Assembly: GCF_001542625.1 (NCBI RefSeq)
Contig: NZ_CP016279.1
Coordinates: 9,548,001 to 9,612,000 of the forward strand
Direction: 5' to 3'
Length of the DNA: 64,000 bases
Origin: Streptomyces griseochromogenes
Lineage (GTDB): Bacteria > Actinomycetota > Actinomycetes > Streptomycetales > Streptomycetaceae
Shown here: positions 9,032 to 19,303 of the stretch, piece after piece
Position numbering within the stretch: the first letter of the stretch is position 1
How the letters are laid out: every line of letters starts with the position of its first letter
Notes under the pieces: model-generated
What the model saw: the letters and a program-made list of their open reading frames with translations, nothing else
What the model was told of the DNA's origin: nothing
Databases searched by the model: none
Made by a program: the position numbers and the translations under genes

Positions 9032-10960
9032 GTGTTCGACACAGTGCTGGTGGCCAACCGGGGCGAGATCGCCGTACGCGTCATCCGTACGCTCCGTTCG
9101 CTGGGCGTGCGCTCGGTGGCGGTCTTCTCCGACGCCGACGCGGACGCGCGGCATGTGCGGGAGGCCGACACAGCGGTACGGATCGGTCCGGCGTCGGCCG
9201 CCGAGAGCTATCTGTCGGTGGAGCGGCTCCTCGATGCCGCCGCCCGCACCGGCGCCCAGGCCGTCCATCCCGGGTACGGCTTCCTCGCCGAGAACGCGGG
9301 CTTCGCGCGCGCGTGCGAGGAGGCGGGGCTGGTGTTCATCGGCCCGCCGGCGGACGCGATCGCGCTGATGGGCGACAAGATCCGCGCCAAGGAGACGGTG
9401 AAGGCGGCCGGGGTGCCGGTCGTGCCGGGTTCCAGCGGCAGCGGGCTCTCCGACGCCCAGCTGGCCGACGCCGCCCGGGAGATCGGGACGCCCGTGCTGC
9501 TCAAGCCGTCGGCGGGCGGCGGCGGCAAGGGCATGCGTCTGGTGCGGGACGTGAGCCTGCTGGAGGAGGAGATCGCGGCCGCCCGCCGCGAGGCCCGCGC
9601 CTCCTTCGGGGACGACACCCTGCTCGTGGAGCGCTGGGTGGACCGGCCCCGGCACATCGAGATCCAGGTGCTGGCGGACGGCCACGGGGGCGTGGTGCAC
9701 CTCGGCGAGCGCGAATGCTCGCTGCAGCGCCGGCACCAGAAGATCATCGAGGAGGCGCCGAGCGTGCTCCTCGACGAGAAGACCCGGGCGGCGATGGGCG
9801 AGGCCGCCGTCCAGGCGGCGCGTTCGTGCGGCTACCGGGGCGCGGGCACGGTGGAGTTCATCGTGCCGGGCGGCGACCCGTCGTCGTACTACTTCATGGA
9901 GATGAACACCCGTCTCCAGGTGGAGCACCCGGTCACGGAACTCGTCACCGGGCTCGACCTGGTGGAGTGGCAGCTGCGGGTGGCGGCCGGGGAGCGGCTG
10001 GGCTTCGCGCAGGAGGACGTGCGGCTGACCGGACACGCGGTCGAGGCCCGGATCTGCGCCGAGGACCCCGCGCGCGGCTTCCTGCCCTCCGGCGGCACGG
10101 TGCTGCTGCTGAACGAGCCGCAGGGCGACGGCGTCCGCACCGACTCCGGGCTCAGCGAGGGCACCGAGGTGGGCAGCCTGTACGACCCGATGCTGTCCAA
10201 GGTGATCGCGTACGGCCCCGACCGCGAGACGGCGCTGCGCAGGCTCCGGTCGGCCCTCGCCGAGACGGTCACGCTGGGCGTGCAGACCAACGCGGGCTTC
10301 CTGCGGCGGCTGCTGGCGCATCCGGCGGTGGTGGCGGGTGAGCTGGACACCGGGCTGGTGGAGCGGGTGGTGGACGAGCTGGTCTCCACCGACGTGCCGC
10401 AGGAGGTGTACGAAGCGGCGGCGGCCGTACGGCTCGAGGCACTGCGGCCTCGGGGCGAGGGCTGGACCGACCCCTTCTCGGTGCCGAGCGGCTGGCGCCT
10501 CGGCGGCACCCCGAAGCCGCCCGCGTTCCCGCTGCGGGTCACCGATCCCGTGACGTACCACCCGCGCGGCGCGCACACCGTCACCGACGACCGGGTGTCC
10601 GTCACCCTCGACGGCGTCCGGCACACCTTCCGCAGAGCCGGTGACTGGATCGGCCGGGACGGCGACGCCTGGCAGGTGCGCGACCACGACCCGGTGGCCG
10701 CGTCCCTCACCCGCTCCGCGCACGCGGGCGCCGACTCGCTCACCGCGCCCATGCCCGGCACGGTGACCGTCGTCAAGGTGGCCGTCGGCGACGAAGTCAC
10801 GGCGGGCCAGAGCCTGCTGGTGGTCGAGGCGATGAAGATGGAGCACGTCATCTCCGCCCCGCACGCCGGCACGGTCGCCGAGCTGGACGTGGCGCCGGGC
10901 ACGACGGTCGCCATGGACCAGGTACTGGCCGTGATCGCACCCACGGAGGAGGCGGAGTGA
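9032..10960 (+). CDS. Acyl-CoA carboxylase alpha subunit (biotin carboxylase plus carrier)
   Basis: Carboxylates its own biotin with ATP and bicarbonate, then hands the group to the beta subunit. The protein has 642 residues: biotin carboxylase N-domain ([19 protein letters not shown]), ATP-grasp region ([27 protein letters not shown]), a BT-like middle, and a C-terminal biotinyl domain with EAMKMEH, where Lys is at about residue 602. The GTG at 9032 follows a strong GGAGGGG site 11 bases after the beta gene ends. The last four bases overlap the lyase gene start, so this is one operon. Confidence 0.94.
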   Translation: MFDTVLVANRGEIAVRVIRTLRSLGVRSVAVFSDADADARHVREADTAVRIGPASAAESYLSVERLLDAAARTGAQAVHPGYGFLAENAGFARACEEAGLVFIGPPADAIALMGDKIRAKETVKAAGVPVVPGSSGSGLSDAQLADAAREIGTPVLLKPSAGGGGKGMRLVRDVSLLEEEIAAARREARASFGDDTLLVERWVDRPRHIEIQVLADGHGGVVHLGERECSLQRRHQKIIEEAPSVLLDEKTRAAMGEAAVQAARSCGYRGAGTVEFIVPGGDPSSYYFMEMNTRLQVEHPVTELVTGLDLVEWQLRVAAGERLGFAQEDVRLTGHAVEARICAEDPARGFLPSGGTVLLLNEPQGDGVRTDSGLSEGTEVGSLYDPMLSKVIAYGPDRETALRRLRSALAETVTLGVQTNAGFLRRLLAHPAVVAGELDTGLVERVVDELVSTDVPQEVYEAAAAVRLEALRPRGEGWTDPFSVPSGWRLGGTPKPPAFPLRVTDPVTYHPRGAHTVTDDRVSVTLDGVRHTFRRAGDWIGRDGDAWQVRDHDPVAASLTRSAHAGADSLTAPMPGTVTVVKVAVGDEVTAGQSLLVVEAMKMEHVISAPHAGTVAELDVAPGTTVAMDQVLAVIAPTEEAE

Positions 10961-11898
10961 GCGCCGAGCAACTGCCCATGGTCGTACCGGCCCAGGACCT
11001 GCCCGCGCGAGTGCGGATCCACGAGGTCGGGGCGCGCGACGGCCTGCAGAACGAGAAGACGGCCGTGCCCACGGAGGTGAAGGCCGAGTTCATCCGCCGC
11101 CTGGCCGACGCGGGTCTGACCACGATCGAGGCGACGAGCTTCGTGCACCCCAAGTGGGTGCCCCAGCTCGCCGACGCCGAGCAGCTGTTCCCGCTGGTCG
11201 GCGACCTCGGCGTCGAACTCCCCGTGCTGGTGCCCAACCAGCGCGGTCTGGAGCGGGCGCTGGCGCTCGGCGCCCGCCGCATCGCGGTCTTCGCCAGCGC
11301 CACGGAGTCCTTCGCGAAGGCCAACCTCAACCGCACGGTCGACGAGTCGCTGGCCGTGTTCGACCCGGTGGTGCGGCAGGCGAAGGACGCGGGCGCGCAC
11401 GTGCGCGGCTATGTCTCGATGTGCTTCGGCGACCCCTGGGAGGGAGCGGTGCCGCTCCACCAGGTGGCCCGCGTCTGCACGGCCCTGCGCGACATGGGCT
11501 GCGACGAGCTGAGTCTCGGCGACACCATCGGGGTGGCCACCCCGGGCCACGTCCTGGAGCTGCTCTCCCTGCTGAACGAGGAGGGCGTGCCGACGAACAC
11601 GATCGGCGTGCACTTCCACGACACCTACGGCCAGGCGCTCGCGAACACCTACGCGGCCCTGGAACACGGCGTGACCACCGTCGACGCGTCCGCCGGAGGC
11701 CTCGGCGGCTGCCCGTACGCCAAGTCCGCCACCGGCAACCTCGCCACCGAAGACCTCGTGTGGATGCTGCAGGGCCTCGGCATCGAGACCGGGGTCGACC
11801 TGGGCCGTCTGACCGCCACCAGCGTGTGGATGGCCGAACAGCTGGGCCGCCCGAGCCCGTCCCGTACCGTCCGCGCTCTCTCCCACAAGGACCAGTGA
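10957..11898 (+). CDS. Hydroxymethylglutaryl-CoA lyase
   Basis: Cleaves HMG-CoA to acetoacetate and acetyl-CoA, the last step of leucine breakdown. The 313-residue TIM-barrel enzyme shows the start motif [12 protein letters not shown] and [14 protein letters not shown]. It also has [19 protein letters not shown] with metal-binding His residues, and the lyase loop [15 protein letters not shown], whose Cys is the catalytic one in this family. The GTG start overlaps the stop of the alpha subunit by four bases (GTGA), so translation is coupled. Confidence 0.95.
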   Translation: MSAEQLPMVVPAQDLPARVRIHEVGARDGLQNEKTAVPTEVKAEFIRRLADAGLTTIEATSFVHPKWVPQLADAEQLFPLVGDLGVELPVLVPNQRGLERALALGARRIAVFASATESFAKANLNRTVDESLAVFDPVVRQAKDAGAHVRGYVSMCFGDPWEGAVPLHQVARVCTALRDMGCDELSLGDTIGVATPGHVLELLSLLNEEGVPTNTIGVHFHDTYGQALANTYAALEHGVTTVDASAGGLGGCPYAKSATGNLATEDLVWMLQGLGIETGVDLGRLTATSVWMAEQLGRPSPSRTVRALSHKDQ

Positions 11899-11903
11899 TC
11901 AGC

Positions 11904-13064
11904 ATGGACCACCGCCTCAGCCCCGAGCTGGAGGAACTCCGCCGTACGGTGGAGGAGTTCGCGCACGATGTCGTGGCGCCGAAGATCGGCGACTTCTACG
12001 AGCGGCACGAGTTCCCGTACGAGATCGTCCGCGAGATGGGCCGCATGGGCCTGTTCGGGCTGCCGTTCCCGGAGGAGTACGGCGGCATGGGCGGCGACTA
12101 CCTGGCCCTCGGCATCGCGCTGGAGGAACTGGCCCGGGTGGACTCCTCGGTGGCCATCACCCTGGAGGCGGGTGTCTCCCTGGGCGCCATGCCCCTGCAC
12201 CTGTTCGGCACCGAGGAGCAGAAGCGCGAGTGGCTGCCCCGGCTGTGCTCGGGTGAGATCCTCGGCGCGTTCGGCCTGACGGAGCCGGACGGCGGCAGCG
12301 ACGCGGGCGCGACCCGTACGACGGCCCGCCTGGACCCGGACACCGACGAGTGGGTGATCAACGGTACGAAGTGCTTCATCACCAACTCGGGCACGGACAT
12401 CACGGGCCTGGTCACGGTCACGGCGGTCACCGGCCGCAAGCCGGACGGCAAGCCGCGGATCTCGGCGATCATCGTTCCTTCCGGAACCCCCGGCTTCACG
12501 GTCGCCGCCCCGTACTCGAAGGTCGGCTGGAACGCCTCCGACACTCGCGAGCTGTCCTTCCAGGACGTCCGTGTGCCGGCCGCGAACCTGCTCGGCGAAG
12601 AGGGCCGGGGCTACGCCCAGTTCCTGCGCATCCTCGACGAGGGCCGCATCGCCATCGCGGCGCTCGCGACCGGCCTCGCGCAGGGCTGTGTCGACGAGTC
12701 GGTGAAGTACGCGAAGGAGCGCCACGCCTTCGGCCGCCCGATCGGCGCCAACCAGGCCATCCAGTTCAAGATCGCGGACATGGAGATGAAGGCCCACACG
12801 GCCCGTCTCGCCTGGCGCGACGCGGCCAGCCGCCTGGTCTCGGGCGAGCCCTTCAAGAAGGAGGCGGCCCTGGCCAAGCTGTACTCCTCCACGGTCGCCG
12901 TGGACAACGCCCGTGACGCCACCCAGATCCACGGCGGCTACGGCTTCATGAACGAGTACCCGGTGGCCCGCATGTGGCGCGACTCCAAGATCCTGGAGAT
13001 CGGCGAGGGCACCAGCGAGGTCCAGCGGATGCTGATCGCGCGGGAACTGGGGCTGGTGGGCTGA
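11904..13064 (+). CDS. acdH: Acyl-CoA dehydrogenase (AcdH type)
   Basis: FAD enzyme of 386 residues, probably oxidising short branched acyl-CoA such as isovaleryl- or isobutyryl-CoA. Motifs are FGLTEPDGGSDAGATRTTA, INGTKCFITNSG, YAKERHAFGRPI and QIHGGYGFMNEYPVARMWRD. The C-terminus reads EIGEGTSEVQRML, keeping the Glu used as base by short- and medium-chain enzymes, unlike the paralogue at 5423-6580. It starts five bases after the lyase stop. The set lacks a methylglutaconyl-CoA hydratase, which must be encoded elsewhere. The symbol rests on resemblance to S. coelicolor AcdH. Confidence 0.88.
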   Translation: MDHRLSPELEELRRTVEEFAHDVVAPKIGDFYERHEFPYEIVREMGRMGLFGLPFPEEYGGMGGDYLALGIALEELARVDSSVAITLEAGVSLGAMPLHLFGTEEQKREWLPRLCSGEILGAFGLTEPDGGSDAGATRTTARLDPDTDEWVINGTKCFITNSGTDITGLVTVTAVTGRKPDGKPRISAIIVPSGTPGFTVAAPYSKVGWNASDTRELSFQDVRVPAANLLGEEGRGYAQFLRILDEGRIAIAALATGLAQGCVDESVKYAKERHAFGRPIGANQAIQFKIADMEMKAHTARLAWRDAASRLVSGEPFKKEAALAKLYSSTVAVDNARDATQIHGGYGFMNEYPVARMWRDSKILEIGEGTSEVQRMLIARELGLVG

Positions 13065-13088
13065 CGGCCCCATGACACCATTCCGGCC

Positions 13089-13879
13089 ATGAGCACCTGG
13101 TGCGAGATGACCGTGGCCGAGCAGGCACTGCTGCGCCGGGCCATGACCGAGCACATCCTGGCGGGCATGGTCCAGTACTACGGTGCGGCGCTGCGCTGGG
13201 CCGAGGACGCCGGGGCCCCGCCCGCGCGCGCGGCTATACCGAGCAGGAGGAGCGGGAGCTGGTCCCCCGGCTGGCCCAGGTGGCTCTGGAGCTGGCCGGG
13301 CGGGGCCTGATCGAAGTCCGCGCCGCGGAGAGCGCGTGGTACCCCCGGCCCGTCGACCCGGTCGTGAGCGGCCCGGAACTGCTACGGGTGCTGACCGACC
13401 CGGACCGCTGGATCCGGACGACCGGGTCCGTGCGCACCCTGTGGCTGTCGGCGCCCGAAGCCGTCCGCGCTCGCTGGCAGGCCGACGCTCATCCGGCCCC
13501 GGAATCGGGCGGGTTCCCGGACCACGCGGCGCGCACCCCGGCCGAGGAGGAGCTGTTCGTCTGCACAGCCGAGGCGAGCGGCTGGCTGACCGGCTCCTTC
13601 GGCATCCTTGACGGCCCGAAGCAGGAGTGGAGCCACGCCGAACGCGTCGCCTGGGTCGAGCCGCAGATCGCGCCGCTCGTCCCGTACGTCGAGCGGGGCT
13701 GGGTCGAAGTGCGGTACGTCTCCGGCGCGGAGGAGGGCTACCGGGTCATAGCCGCCGACGCACTCGTCAGCACCCTGGCCGACCCCGGCGTCCGGCACGA
13801 GGACGACGACTGGGGCGTGGGAATCACCCCTGTGTTCACGGACGCCGGGCTCGGCGCCTGGCGCAACGGGCGCGCCTGA
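13089..13879 (+). pseudogene. Frameshifted hypothetical gene
   Basis: Two overlapping reading frames make one sensible protein only if a frameshift is mended. The N-terminal 47 or so residues (MSTWCEMTVAEQALLRRAMT...) read from the ATG at 13089. The rest (GYTEQEERELVPRLAQVA... to GAWRNGRA) reads in another frame ending at 13879. The break falls in a CG dinucleotide run at 13223-13232; removing one CG unit joins the frames into about 262 residues. The mended protein is soluble and of unknown function, with several Trp-rich stretches. It could be a true lesion, a sequencing error or slippage. Confidence 0.75.
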
Positions 13880-13920
13880 GGCCACGGAACGGAGGCGAAG
13901 GCCACCCCCTGGACAACGAG

Positions 13921-13939
13921 TGAGGTTAGGCTAACCTGA
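13921..13939. promoter_or_regulatory. Iron box upstream of desE
   Basis: Nineteen-base palindrome TGAGGTTAGGCTAACCTGA, a near-perfect match to the DmdR/DtxR iron box, 54 bases before the desE start. With iron present, DmdR should bind and shut off siderophore uptake. Confidence 0.92.
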
Positions 13940-13992
13940 CCTTCGAACCAGTCCGGTGGGTCGCCCCGCCCTGTTCCGAAAGCAGCCGAGCC

Positions 13993-15039
13993 ATGCCCAA
14001 CGCCCTTGTCCCTCACCCGAACCGCCGCGGCCTGCTCGCCGCGGGCGGCGCGCTCGCACTCGGCGCCACGCTCGCCGCCTGCGGGGACGACAAGGGCAAA
14101 GACGGCGGCTCCGGCAAGGACACGAAGGCGGGCAAGTCCGGCCCCTGGAGCTTCAAGGACGACCGCGGTACGACCGTCGAGCTGGACAAGGTCCCCGCGA
14201 ACATCGTCGCCTTCACCGGTGTCGGCGCCGCGCTCTACGACTACGGCGTCCAGGTCAAGGGCGTCTTCGGCCCGACGACGGCCAAGGACGGCAAGGCCGA
14301 TGTCCAGGCCGGCGACATGGACGTCAGCAAGCTGACGGTCCTCGGCAACGCCTGGGGCCAGTTCAATATCGAGAAGTACGCGGGCCTCGCGCCCGACGTG
14401 CTCGTCACGACGATGTTCGACAACGCCGGCACCCTCTGGTACGTCCCCGAGGAGTCGAAGAAGAAGATCGCCCAGCTGGCCCCCAGCGTCGGCATCTCCG
14501 TCTACGACCGTCAGCTCACCCGGTCGCTGCAGCGCATGTGGGAGCTCGCCGAGTCGCTCGGCGCGGACATGAAGGCCGCGAAGGTGACGGACGCGAAGAA
14601 GCGGTTCGAGGCCGCGGCCGCCCGGCTGCGCGCCGCCGCGAAGGCCAAGCCCGACCTCAAGGTGATGGCCGGTTCGGCGAGCGACCAGCTCTTCTACGTC
14701 TCCGGCACCAACCTCTCCGTCGACCTGGAGTACTTCAAGGCCCTCGGCGTGAACTTCGTCGAGCCGCCGGAGAGCGCCAAGAAGCAGGGTGGCGGCTGGT
14801 ACGAGTCGCTGAGCTGGGAGAACATCGACAAGTACAAGGCCGACATCATCATGCTGGACGACCGGTCCTCGGCGATCCAGCCGGCCGACATCACCAAGCC
14901 GACGTGGAAGAAGCTCCCTGCCGTGAAGGCGGGGCAGATTGTCGCCCGGTCGCCCGAGCCGATCCTGTCGTACGACAAGTGCGTGCCCTTGCTGACGAGT
15001 CTGGCCGAGGCCTTGGAGAAGGCGAAGAAGGTCGGTTAG
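13993..15039 (+). CDS. desE: Ferrioxamine-binding lipoprotein
   Basis: Captures iron-loaded desferrioxamine outside the membrane and passes it to an ABC importer coded elsewhere. The 348-residue protein has a twin-Arg-like signal peptide (HPNRRGLLAAGG) ending in the lipobox LAAC at about residue 32. A Gly/Lys linker follows, then a periplasmic-binding fold typical of FeCT substrate-binding proteins. The 19-base iron box upstream implies iron repression. It is followed by the reductase gene desF and then the biosynthetic genes, as in known des loci. Confidence 0.94.
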   Translation: MPNALVPHPNRRGLLAAGGALALGATLAACGDDKGKDGGSGKDTKAGKSGPWSFKDDRGTTVELDKVPANIVAFTGVGAALYDYGVQVKGVFGPTTAKDGKADVQAGDMDVSKLTVLGNAWGQFNIEKYAGLAPDVLVTTMFDNAGTLWYVPEESKKKIAQLAPSVGISVYDRQLTRSLQRMWELAESLGADMKAAKVTDAKKRFEAAAARLRAAAKAKPDLKVMAGSASDQLFYVSGTNLSVDLEYFKALGVNFVEPPESAKKQGGGWYESLSWENIDKYKADIIMLDDRSSAIQPADITKPTWKKLPAVKAGQIVARSPEPILSYDKCVPLLTSLAEALEKAKKVG

Positions 15040-15094
15040 GCAGGCCTGCCGCACTCCCCCCACCCCAATACCTGACGTTGCTTCAGGAGTCATC

Positions 15095-15919
15095 ATGACG
15101 ACGGCCGTAGCCGCCCCGTTCCGTTTCTTCTCCCTCCAGGTCGTGCGGACGAGGCGGCTGGGGCCGTCTCTGGTCCGGGTCACCTTCGCGGGGGCCGATC
15201 TGCACGCCTTCCACTCCGACGGGCGGGACCAGTCCCTGTCGCTCTTCCTGCCGCATCCGGGGCAGCAAGAGCCCGTCGTGCCGCTGGAGCTGGGGGACGG
15301 CTGGTGGCAGGGGTGGCGTGAACTGCCGGACGCCATACGGGCGGTGATGCGGTCGTACACGCTCCGGGCCCTGCGGCGCGACCCCGACGAGATCGACATC
15401 GACTTCGCCCTGCACACCCCCGCCGGGCCCGCCTCCGCCTGGGCCTCCCGGGCCGCCGCCGGTGACCGCGTCCTGCTGCTCGGCCCGGCCGTCGCCGACA
15501 ACCGTGCCATCCGCTTCCGGCCGCCCGAGGACACCGGCCTGGTCGTCCTGTGGGGCGACGAGACCGCCGTGCCGGCCGCCACCGCCATCCTGGAGTCCCT
15601 GCCGGCCGGCACGCGCGCCCGCGCCTGGCTGGAGGTGCCGCGAGCCGGTGACATCCAGGACGTGGCCACCGAGGCGGACGCGGAGATCACGTGGCTGGTA
15701 CGGCACGACGGGTCCCCCACGGCCGTCGACGCCGTGCGAGCCGCTCGACTGCCCGCCGCCGAGCGGCCGTACGTCTGGATCGCCGGTGAGTCCGGCCGGG
15801 TCAAGGAGCTGCGCCGGCACTTCGTCGGGGAGCGCGGGATCGACCGGCGGCGCGTCACCTTCGTCGGGTACTGGCGGACGGGCATGACGGAGGAGCAGCT
15901 CCGCGCGGCCGGCGAGTAA
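15095..15919 (+). CDS. desF: Siderophore-interacting FAD/NAD(P)H reductase
   Basis: Probably frees iron from ferrioxamine by reduction inside the cell. The protein has 274 residues: an N-terminal FAD-binding domain with the RSYTLRALR motif, and a C-terminal SIP-type NAD(P)H domain with WGDETAVPAA and VWIAGESGRVKELRRH. The ATG at 15095 follows a CAGGAG site. It lies 55 bases after desE with no iron box of its own, so it is probably read through from the desE promoter. The final residues MTEEQLRAAGE are usual for this family. Confidence 0.92.
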   Translation: MTTAVAAPFRFFSLQVVRTRRLGPSLVRVTFAGADLHAFHSDGRDQSLSLFLPHPGQQEPVVPLELGDGWWQGWRELPDAIRAVMRSYTLRALRRDPDEIDIDFALHTPAGPASAWASRAAAGDRVLLLGPAVADNRAIRFRPPEDTGLVVLWGDETAVPAATAILESLPAGTRARAWLEVPRAGDIQDVATEADAEITWLVRHDGSPTAVDAVRAARLPAAERPYVWIAGESGRVKELRRHFVGERGIDRRRVTFVGYWRTGMTEEQLRAAGE

Positions 15920-15972
15920 CTCCCCTCGCAGTGACGGCGGTCACCGGACAGGCGTACCCCGAGACGGAAAAC

Positions 15973-15991
15973 TTAGGTTAGGCTAACCTAA
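15973..15991. promoter_or_regulatory. Iron box upstream of desA
   Basis: Perfect 19-base palindrome TTAGGTTAGGCTAACCTAA, the consensus Streptomyces DmdR iron box, 67 bases before the desA start. It should make desABCD transcription iron-repressed. Confidence 0.96.
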
Positions 15992-16057
15992 GTTGAAGCC
16001 GCGGAACTTCATCTGCTCCCCGTTCCCGCACGGACAGTCCCCTCGGAGGACCCCCAC

Positions 16058-17500
16058 ATGCGCTCGCACCTGCTCAATGGCCTCACAGCGGAGCACTACC
16101 GCCGCTCCGTGACCGAAGGAGTCGAGCGGGTGGCGGCCAAACTCGCCACCACCGACCGTCCGTTCACCGGCGTCACCGTAGACGCCCTCGCCCCCCGCAT
16201 CGACGCGATCGACCTCGACCGGCCGCTGGGCGACACCGCCGCGGTCCTGGACGAGCTGGAGGACCTCTACCTCCGGGACGCGGTCTACTTCCACCACCCG
16301 CGCTACCTGGCCCACCTCAACTGCCCGGTGGTCATCCCGGCGGTGCTCGGCGAGGCCGTGCTCTCGGCGGTCAACTCCTCCCTGGACACCTGGGACCAGT
16401 CGGCCGGCGGCACCCTGATCGAGCGCAAGCTCATCGACTGGACCACCGAACGGATCGGCCTCGGCCCCGCCGCCGACGGCGTGTTCACCTCCGGTGGCAC
16501 CCAGTCCAACCTCCAGGCACTGCTGCTGGCCCGGGAGGAATCCAAGACCGACAGCCTCGCGAAACTGCGGATCTTCGCCTCCGAGGTCAGCCACTTCAGC
16601 GTGAAGAAGTCGGCGAAACTGCTCGGCCTCGGACCCGACTCCGTGGTCGCCGTCCCGGTCGACCACGACAAGCGGATGCAGACCGTCGCCCTCGCCCGCG
16701 AGCTGCAGCGCTGCGCGAAGGACGGCCTCGTCCCCATGGCCGTCGTCGCCACCGCCGGCACCACCGACTTCGGCTCGATCGACCCGCTGCCCGAGATCGC
16801 CGAGCTGTGCGCCCAGTACTCCGCCTGGCTGCACGTGGACGCGGCCTACGGCTGCGGACTGCTCGCCTCCCTCAGGCACCGGGACCGCATCGACGGCATC
16901 GAGCGCGCCGACTCGGTCACCGTCGACTACCACAAGTCCTTCTTCCAGCCGGTGAGTTCCTCCGCCGTGCTGGTCCGGGACGCGGCCACCCTGCGCCATG
17001 CCACCTACCACGCGGAGTACCTGAACCCGCGCCGCATGGTGCAGGAGCGCATCCCCAACCAGGTCGACAAGTCCCTGCAGACCACCCGCCGCTTCGACGC
17101 CCTCAAACTGTGGATGACGCTGCGGGTGATGGGCGCCGACGGCATCGGCGAACTCTTCGACCAGGTGTGCGAGCTGGCCCAGGAGGGCTGGAAGCTGCTC
17201 GCCGCCGACCCGCGCTACGACGTCGTCGTGCAGCCGTCCCTGTCCACGCTCGTCTTCCGCTACATCCCGGCGGCCGTCACCGACCCGGCCGAGATCGACC
17301 GCGCCAACCTGTACGCCCGCAAGGCCCTGTTCGCCTCCGGCGACGCCGTGGTCGCGGGCACCAAGGTCGGCGGCCGCCACTACCTGAAGTTCACCCTGCT
17401 CAACCCCGAGACGACGCCGGCCGACATCGCCGCCGTCCTCGATCTGATCGCCGGCCATGCCGAGCAGTACCTGGGAGAGTCCCTTGACCGCGCGTCCTGA
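16058..17500 (+). CDS. desA: Lysine decarboxylase of desferrioxamine synthesis
   Basis: PLP enzyme that turns L-lysine into cadaverine, the first step to desferrioxamine. It has 480 residues of the group II decarboxylase fold. HVDAAYG supplies the PLP-contacting Asp and [11 protein letters not shown] the Schiff-base Lys at residue 293. [14 protein letters not shown] is the typical phosphate-binding region. The ATG at 16058 is preceded by CGGAGGA. The desB start lies inside its last codons. It is iron-regulated through the box at 15973. Confidence 0.96.
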   Translation: MRSHLLNGLTAEHYRRSVTEGVERVAAKLATTDRPFTGVTVDALAPRIDAIDLDRPLGDTAAVLDELEDLYLRDAVYFHHPRYLAHLNCPVVIPAVLGEAVLSAVNSSLDTWDQSAGGTLIERKLIDWTTERIGLGPAADGVFTSGGTQSNLQALLLAREESKTDSLAKLRIFASEVSHFSVKKSAKLLGLGPDSVVAVPVDHDKRMQTVALARELQRCAKDGLVPMAVVATAGTTDFGSIDPLPEIAELCAQYSAWLHVDAAYGCGLLASLRHRDRIDGIERADSVTVDYHKSFFQPVSSSAVLVRDAATLRHATYHAEYLNPRRMVQERIPNQVDKSLQTTRRFDALKLWMTLRVMGADGIGELFDQVCELAQEGWKLLAADPRYDVVVQPSLSTLVFRYIPAAVTDPAEIDRANLYARKALFASGDAVVAGTKVGGRHYLKFTLLNPETTPADIAAVLDLIAGHAEQYLGESLDRAS

Positions 17501-18761
17501 AGCCCCGAGCAAGACCTACGACTTCGTGGGGATCGGGCTCGGCCCCTTCAATCTCGGCCTCGCCTGCCTCACCGAGCCGATCGCCGAACTGGACGGAGTC
17601 TTCCTGGACTCCAAGCCCGAATTCGAGTGGCACGCGGGTATGTTCCTGGACGGCGCCCACCTCCAGACCCCGTTCATGTCGGACCTGGTCACCCTGGCCG
17701 ACCCGACCTCGCCGTACTCCTTCCTCAACTACCTGAAGGAGAAGGGCAGACTGTACTCGTTCTACATCCGCGAGAACTTCTACCCGCTGCGGGTCGAGTA
17801 CGACGACTACTGCCGCTGGGCGGCGAACCGGCTCGGCAACGTCCGCTTCGGCACCACGGTCATCGAGGTGACGTACGAGGACGACCGCTATGTCGTCCGC
17901 ACCGACACCGGAGAAACGTTCCGCGCCCGGCACCTCGTCCTCGGCACCGGCACCCCGCCGCACATCCCGGACGCCTGCCGGGACCTCGACGGCGACTTCA
18001 TCCACAACTCCCGCTATCTCCAGCACAAGGCGGAGCTGCAGCGCAAGAAGTCGATCACCCTGGTGGGCAGCGGCCAGTCGGCGGCCGAGATCTACTACGA
18101 CCTGCTCGGCGAGATCGACGTCCACGGCTACCGGCTGAACTGGGTCACCCGCTCCCCGCGCTTCTTCCCGCTGGAGTACACCAAACTCACGCTGGAGATG
18201 ACGAGCCCGGAGTACGTCGACTACTTCCACGCACTCCCGGAGGCCACCCGCTACCGCCTCACGGCCCAGCAGAAGGGCCTGTTCAAGGGCATCGACGGCG
18301 ACCTGATCAACGAGATCTTCGACCTGCTCTACCAGAAGAACCTCGGCGGCCCGGTCCCGACCCGCCTGCTCACCAACTCCGCGCTCACCGGCGCCCGGTA
18401 CGAGAACGGCACGTACACCCTCGGCCTGCGCCAGGAGGAGCAGGAGAAGGACTACGAGCTGACCAGCGAGGGCCTGATCCTGGCCACCGGCTACAAGTAC
18501 ACCGAGCCGGAGTTCCTCGGGCCGGTCCGCGACCGCCTGCGCTACGACTCCCAGGGCAACTTCGACCTGGCCCGCAACTACGCCATCGACATCACCGGCC
18601 GTGGCGTCTTCCTCCAGAACGCCGGCGTCCACACCCACAGCATCACCAGCCCCGACCTGGGCATGGGCGCGTACCGGAACGCGTACATCATCCGGGAGCT
18701 GCTCGGCACGGAGTACTACCCGGTCGAGAAGACGATCGCGTTCCAGGAGTTCGCCGCATGA
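17484..18761 (+). CDS. desB: Cadaverine N-monooxygenase
   Basis: Flavin enzyme that N-hydroxylates cadaverine. It has 425 residues of the lysine/ornithine N-hydroxylase type. The N-terminal FAD motif reads [15 protein letters not shown], the NADPH-binding segment is [17 protein letters not shown], and the late ATGY motif reads LATGYKY. The chosen start is TTG 17484, with GGGAG upstream and a 17-base overlap with desA; the upstream ATG at 17457 has no ribosome site. Its stop overlaps the desC start (ATGA), so the operon is tightly coupled. Confidence 0.94.
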   Translation: MTARPEAPSKTYDFVGIGLGPFNLGLACLTEPIAELDGVFLDSKPEFEWHAGMFLDGAHLQTPFMSDLVTLADPTSPYSFLNYLKEKGRLYSFYIRENFYPLRVEYDDYCRWAANRLGNVRFGTTVIEVTYEDDRYVVRTDTGETFRARHLVLGTGTPPHIPDACRDLDGDFIHNSRYLQHKAELQRKKSITLVGSGQSAAEIYYDLLGEIDVHGYRLNWVTRSPRFFPLEYTKLTLEMTSPEYVDYFHALPEATRYRLTAQQKGLFKGIDGDLINEIFDLLYQKNLGGPVPTRLLTNSALTGARYENGTYTLGLRQEEQEKDYELTSEGLILATGYKYTEPEFLGPVRDRLRYDSQGNFDLARNYAIDITGRGVFLQNAGVHTHSITSPDLGMGAYRNAYIIRELLGTEYYPVEKTIAFQEFAA

Positions 18762-19303
18762 CCAGCACGAGCATGACCTTCACCTTCCGCCCCCTCGACC
18801 CCCTGAAGGACGCCGAGCTGCTGCACTCCTGGGTCACCCACCCCAAGGCGGCCTTCTGGATGATGCAGGACGCGAGACTGGAGGACGTCGAGCGCGCCTA
18901 CATGGAGATCGCGGCCGACGAGCACCACCACGCCCTGCTCGGGCTGCTGGACGGCGAGCCCGCCTTCCTCATGGAGAAGTACGATCCCGCCCACCGCGAG
19001 CTGGCCGGGCTGTACGAGCCGGAGCCCGGGGACGTCGGTATGCACTTCCTGACCCCGGCCACCGACACCCCCGTCAGCGGGTTCACCAAGGCCGTCATCA
19101 CCGCCGTGATGGCACACCTCTTCGAGGACCCGGCCACCTCCCGGGTCGTCGTCGAGCCGGACGTGCGCAACACGGCCGTGCACGCCCTGAACGAAGCCGT
19201 CGGGTTCGTGCCCGAACGGGAGATACGGAAGCCGGAGAAGAAGGCGTTGCTGAGCTTCTGCACGCGCGAGCGGTTCGCCGCGGCGACGGGGGTGGCCGCA
19301 TGA
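18758..19303 (+). CDS. desC: Acyltransferase of desferrioxamine synthesis
   Basis: GNAT-like acyltransferase of 181 residues that joins an acyl-CoA (succinyl or acetyl) to N-hydroxycadaverine, giving the hydroxamate building block. It resembles the IucB/RhbD siderophore acetyltransferases: [20 protein letters not shown] at the start, then [16 protein letters not shown] and [21 protein letters not shown], the usual CoA-binding region. Both ends overlap neighbours by four bases (desB stop, desD start). Confidence 0.94.
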   Translation: MTSTSMTFTFRPLDPLKDAELLHSWVTHPKAAFWMMQDARLEDVERAYMEIAADEHHHALLGLLDGEPAFLMEKYDPAHRELAGLYEPEPGDVGMHFLTPATDTPVSGFTKAVITAVMAHLFEDPATSRVVVEPDVRNTAVHALNEAVGFVPEREIRKPEKKALLSFCTRERFAAATGVAA

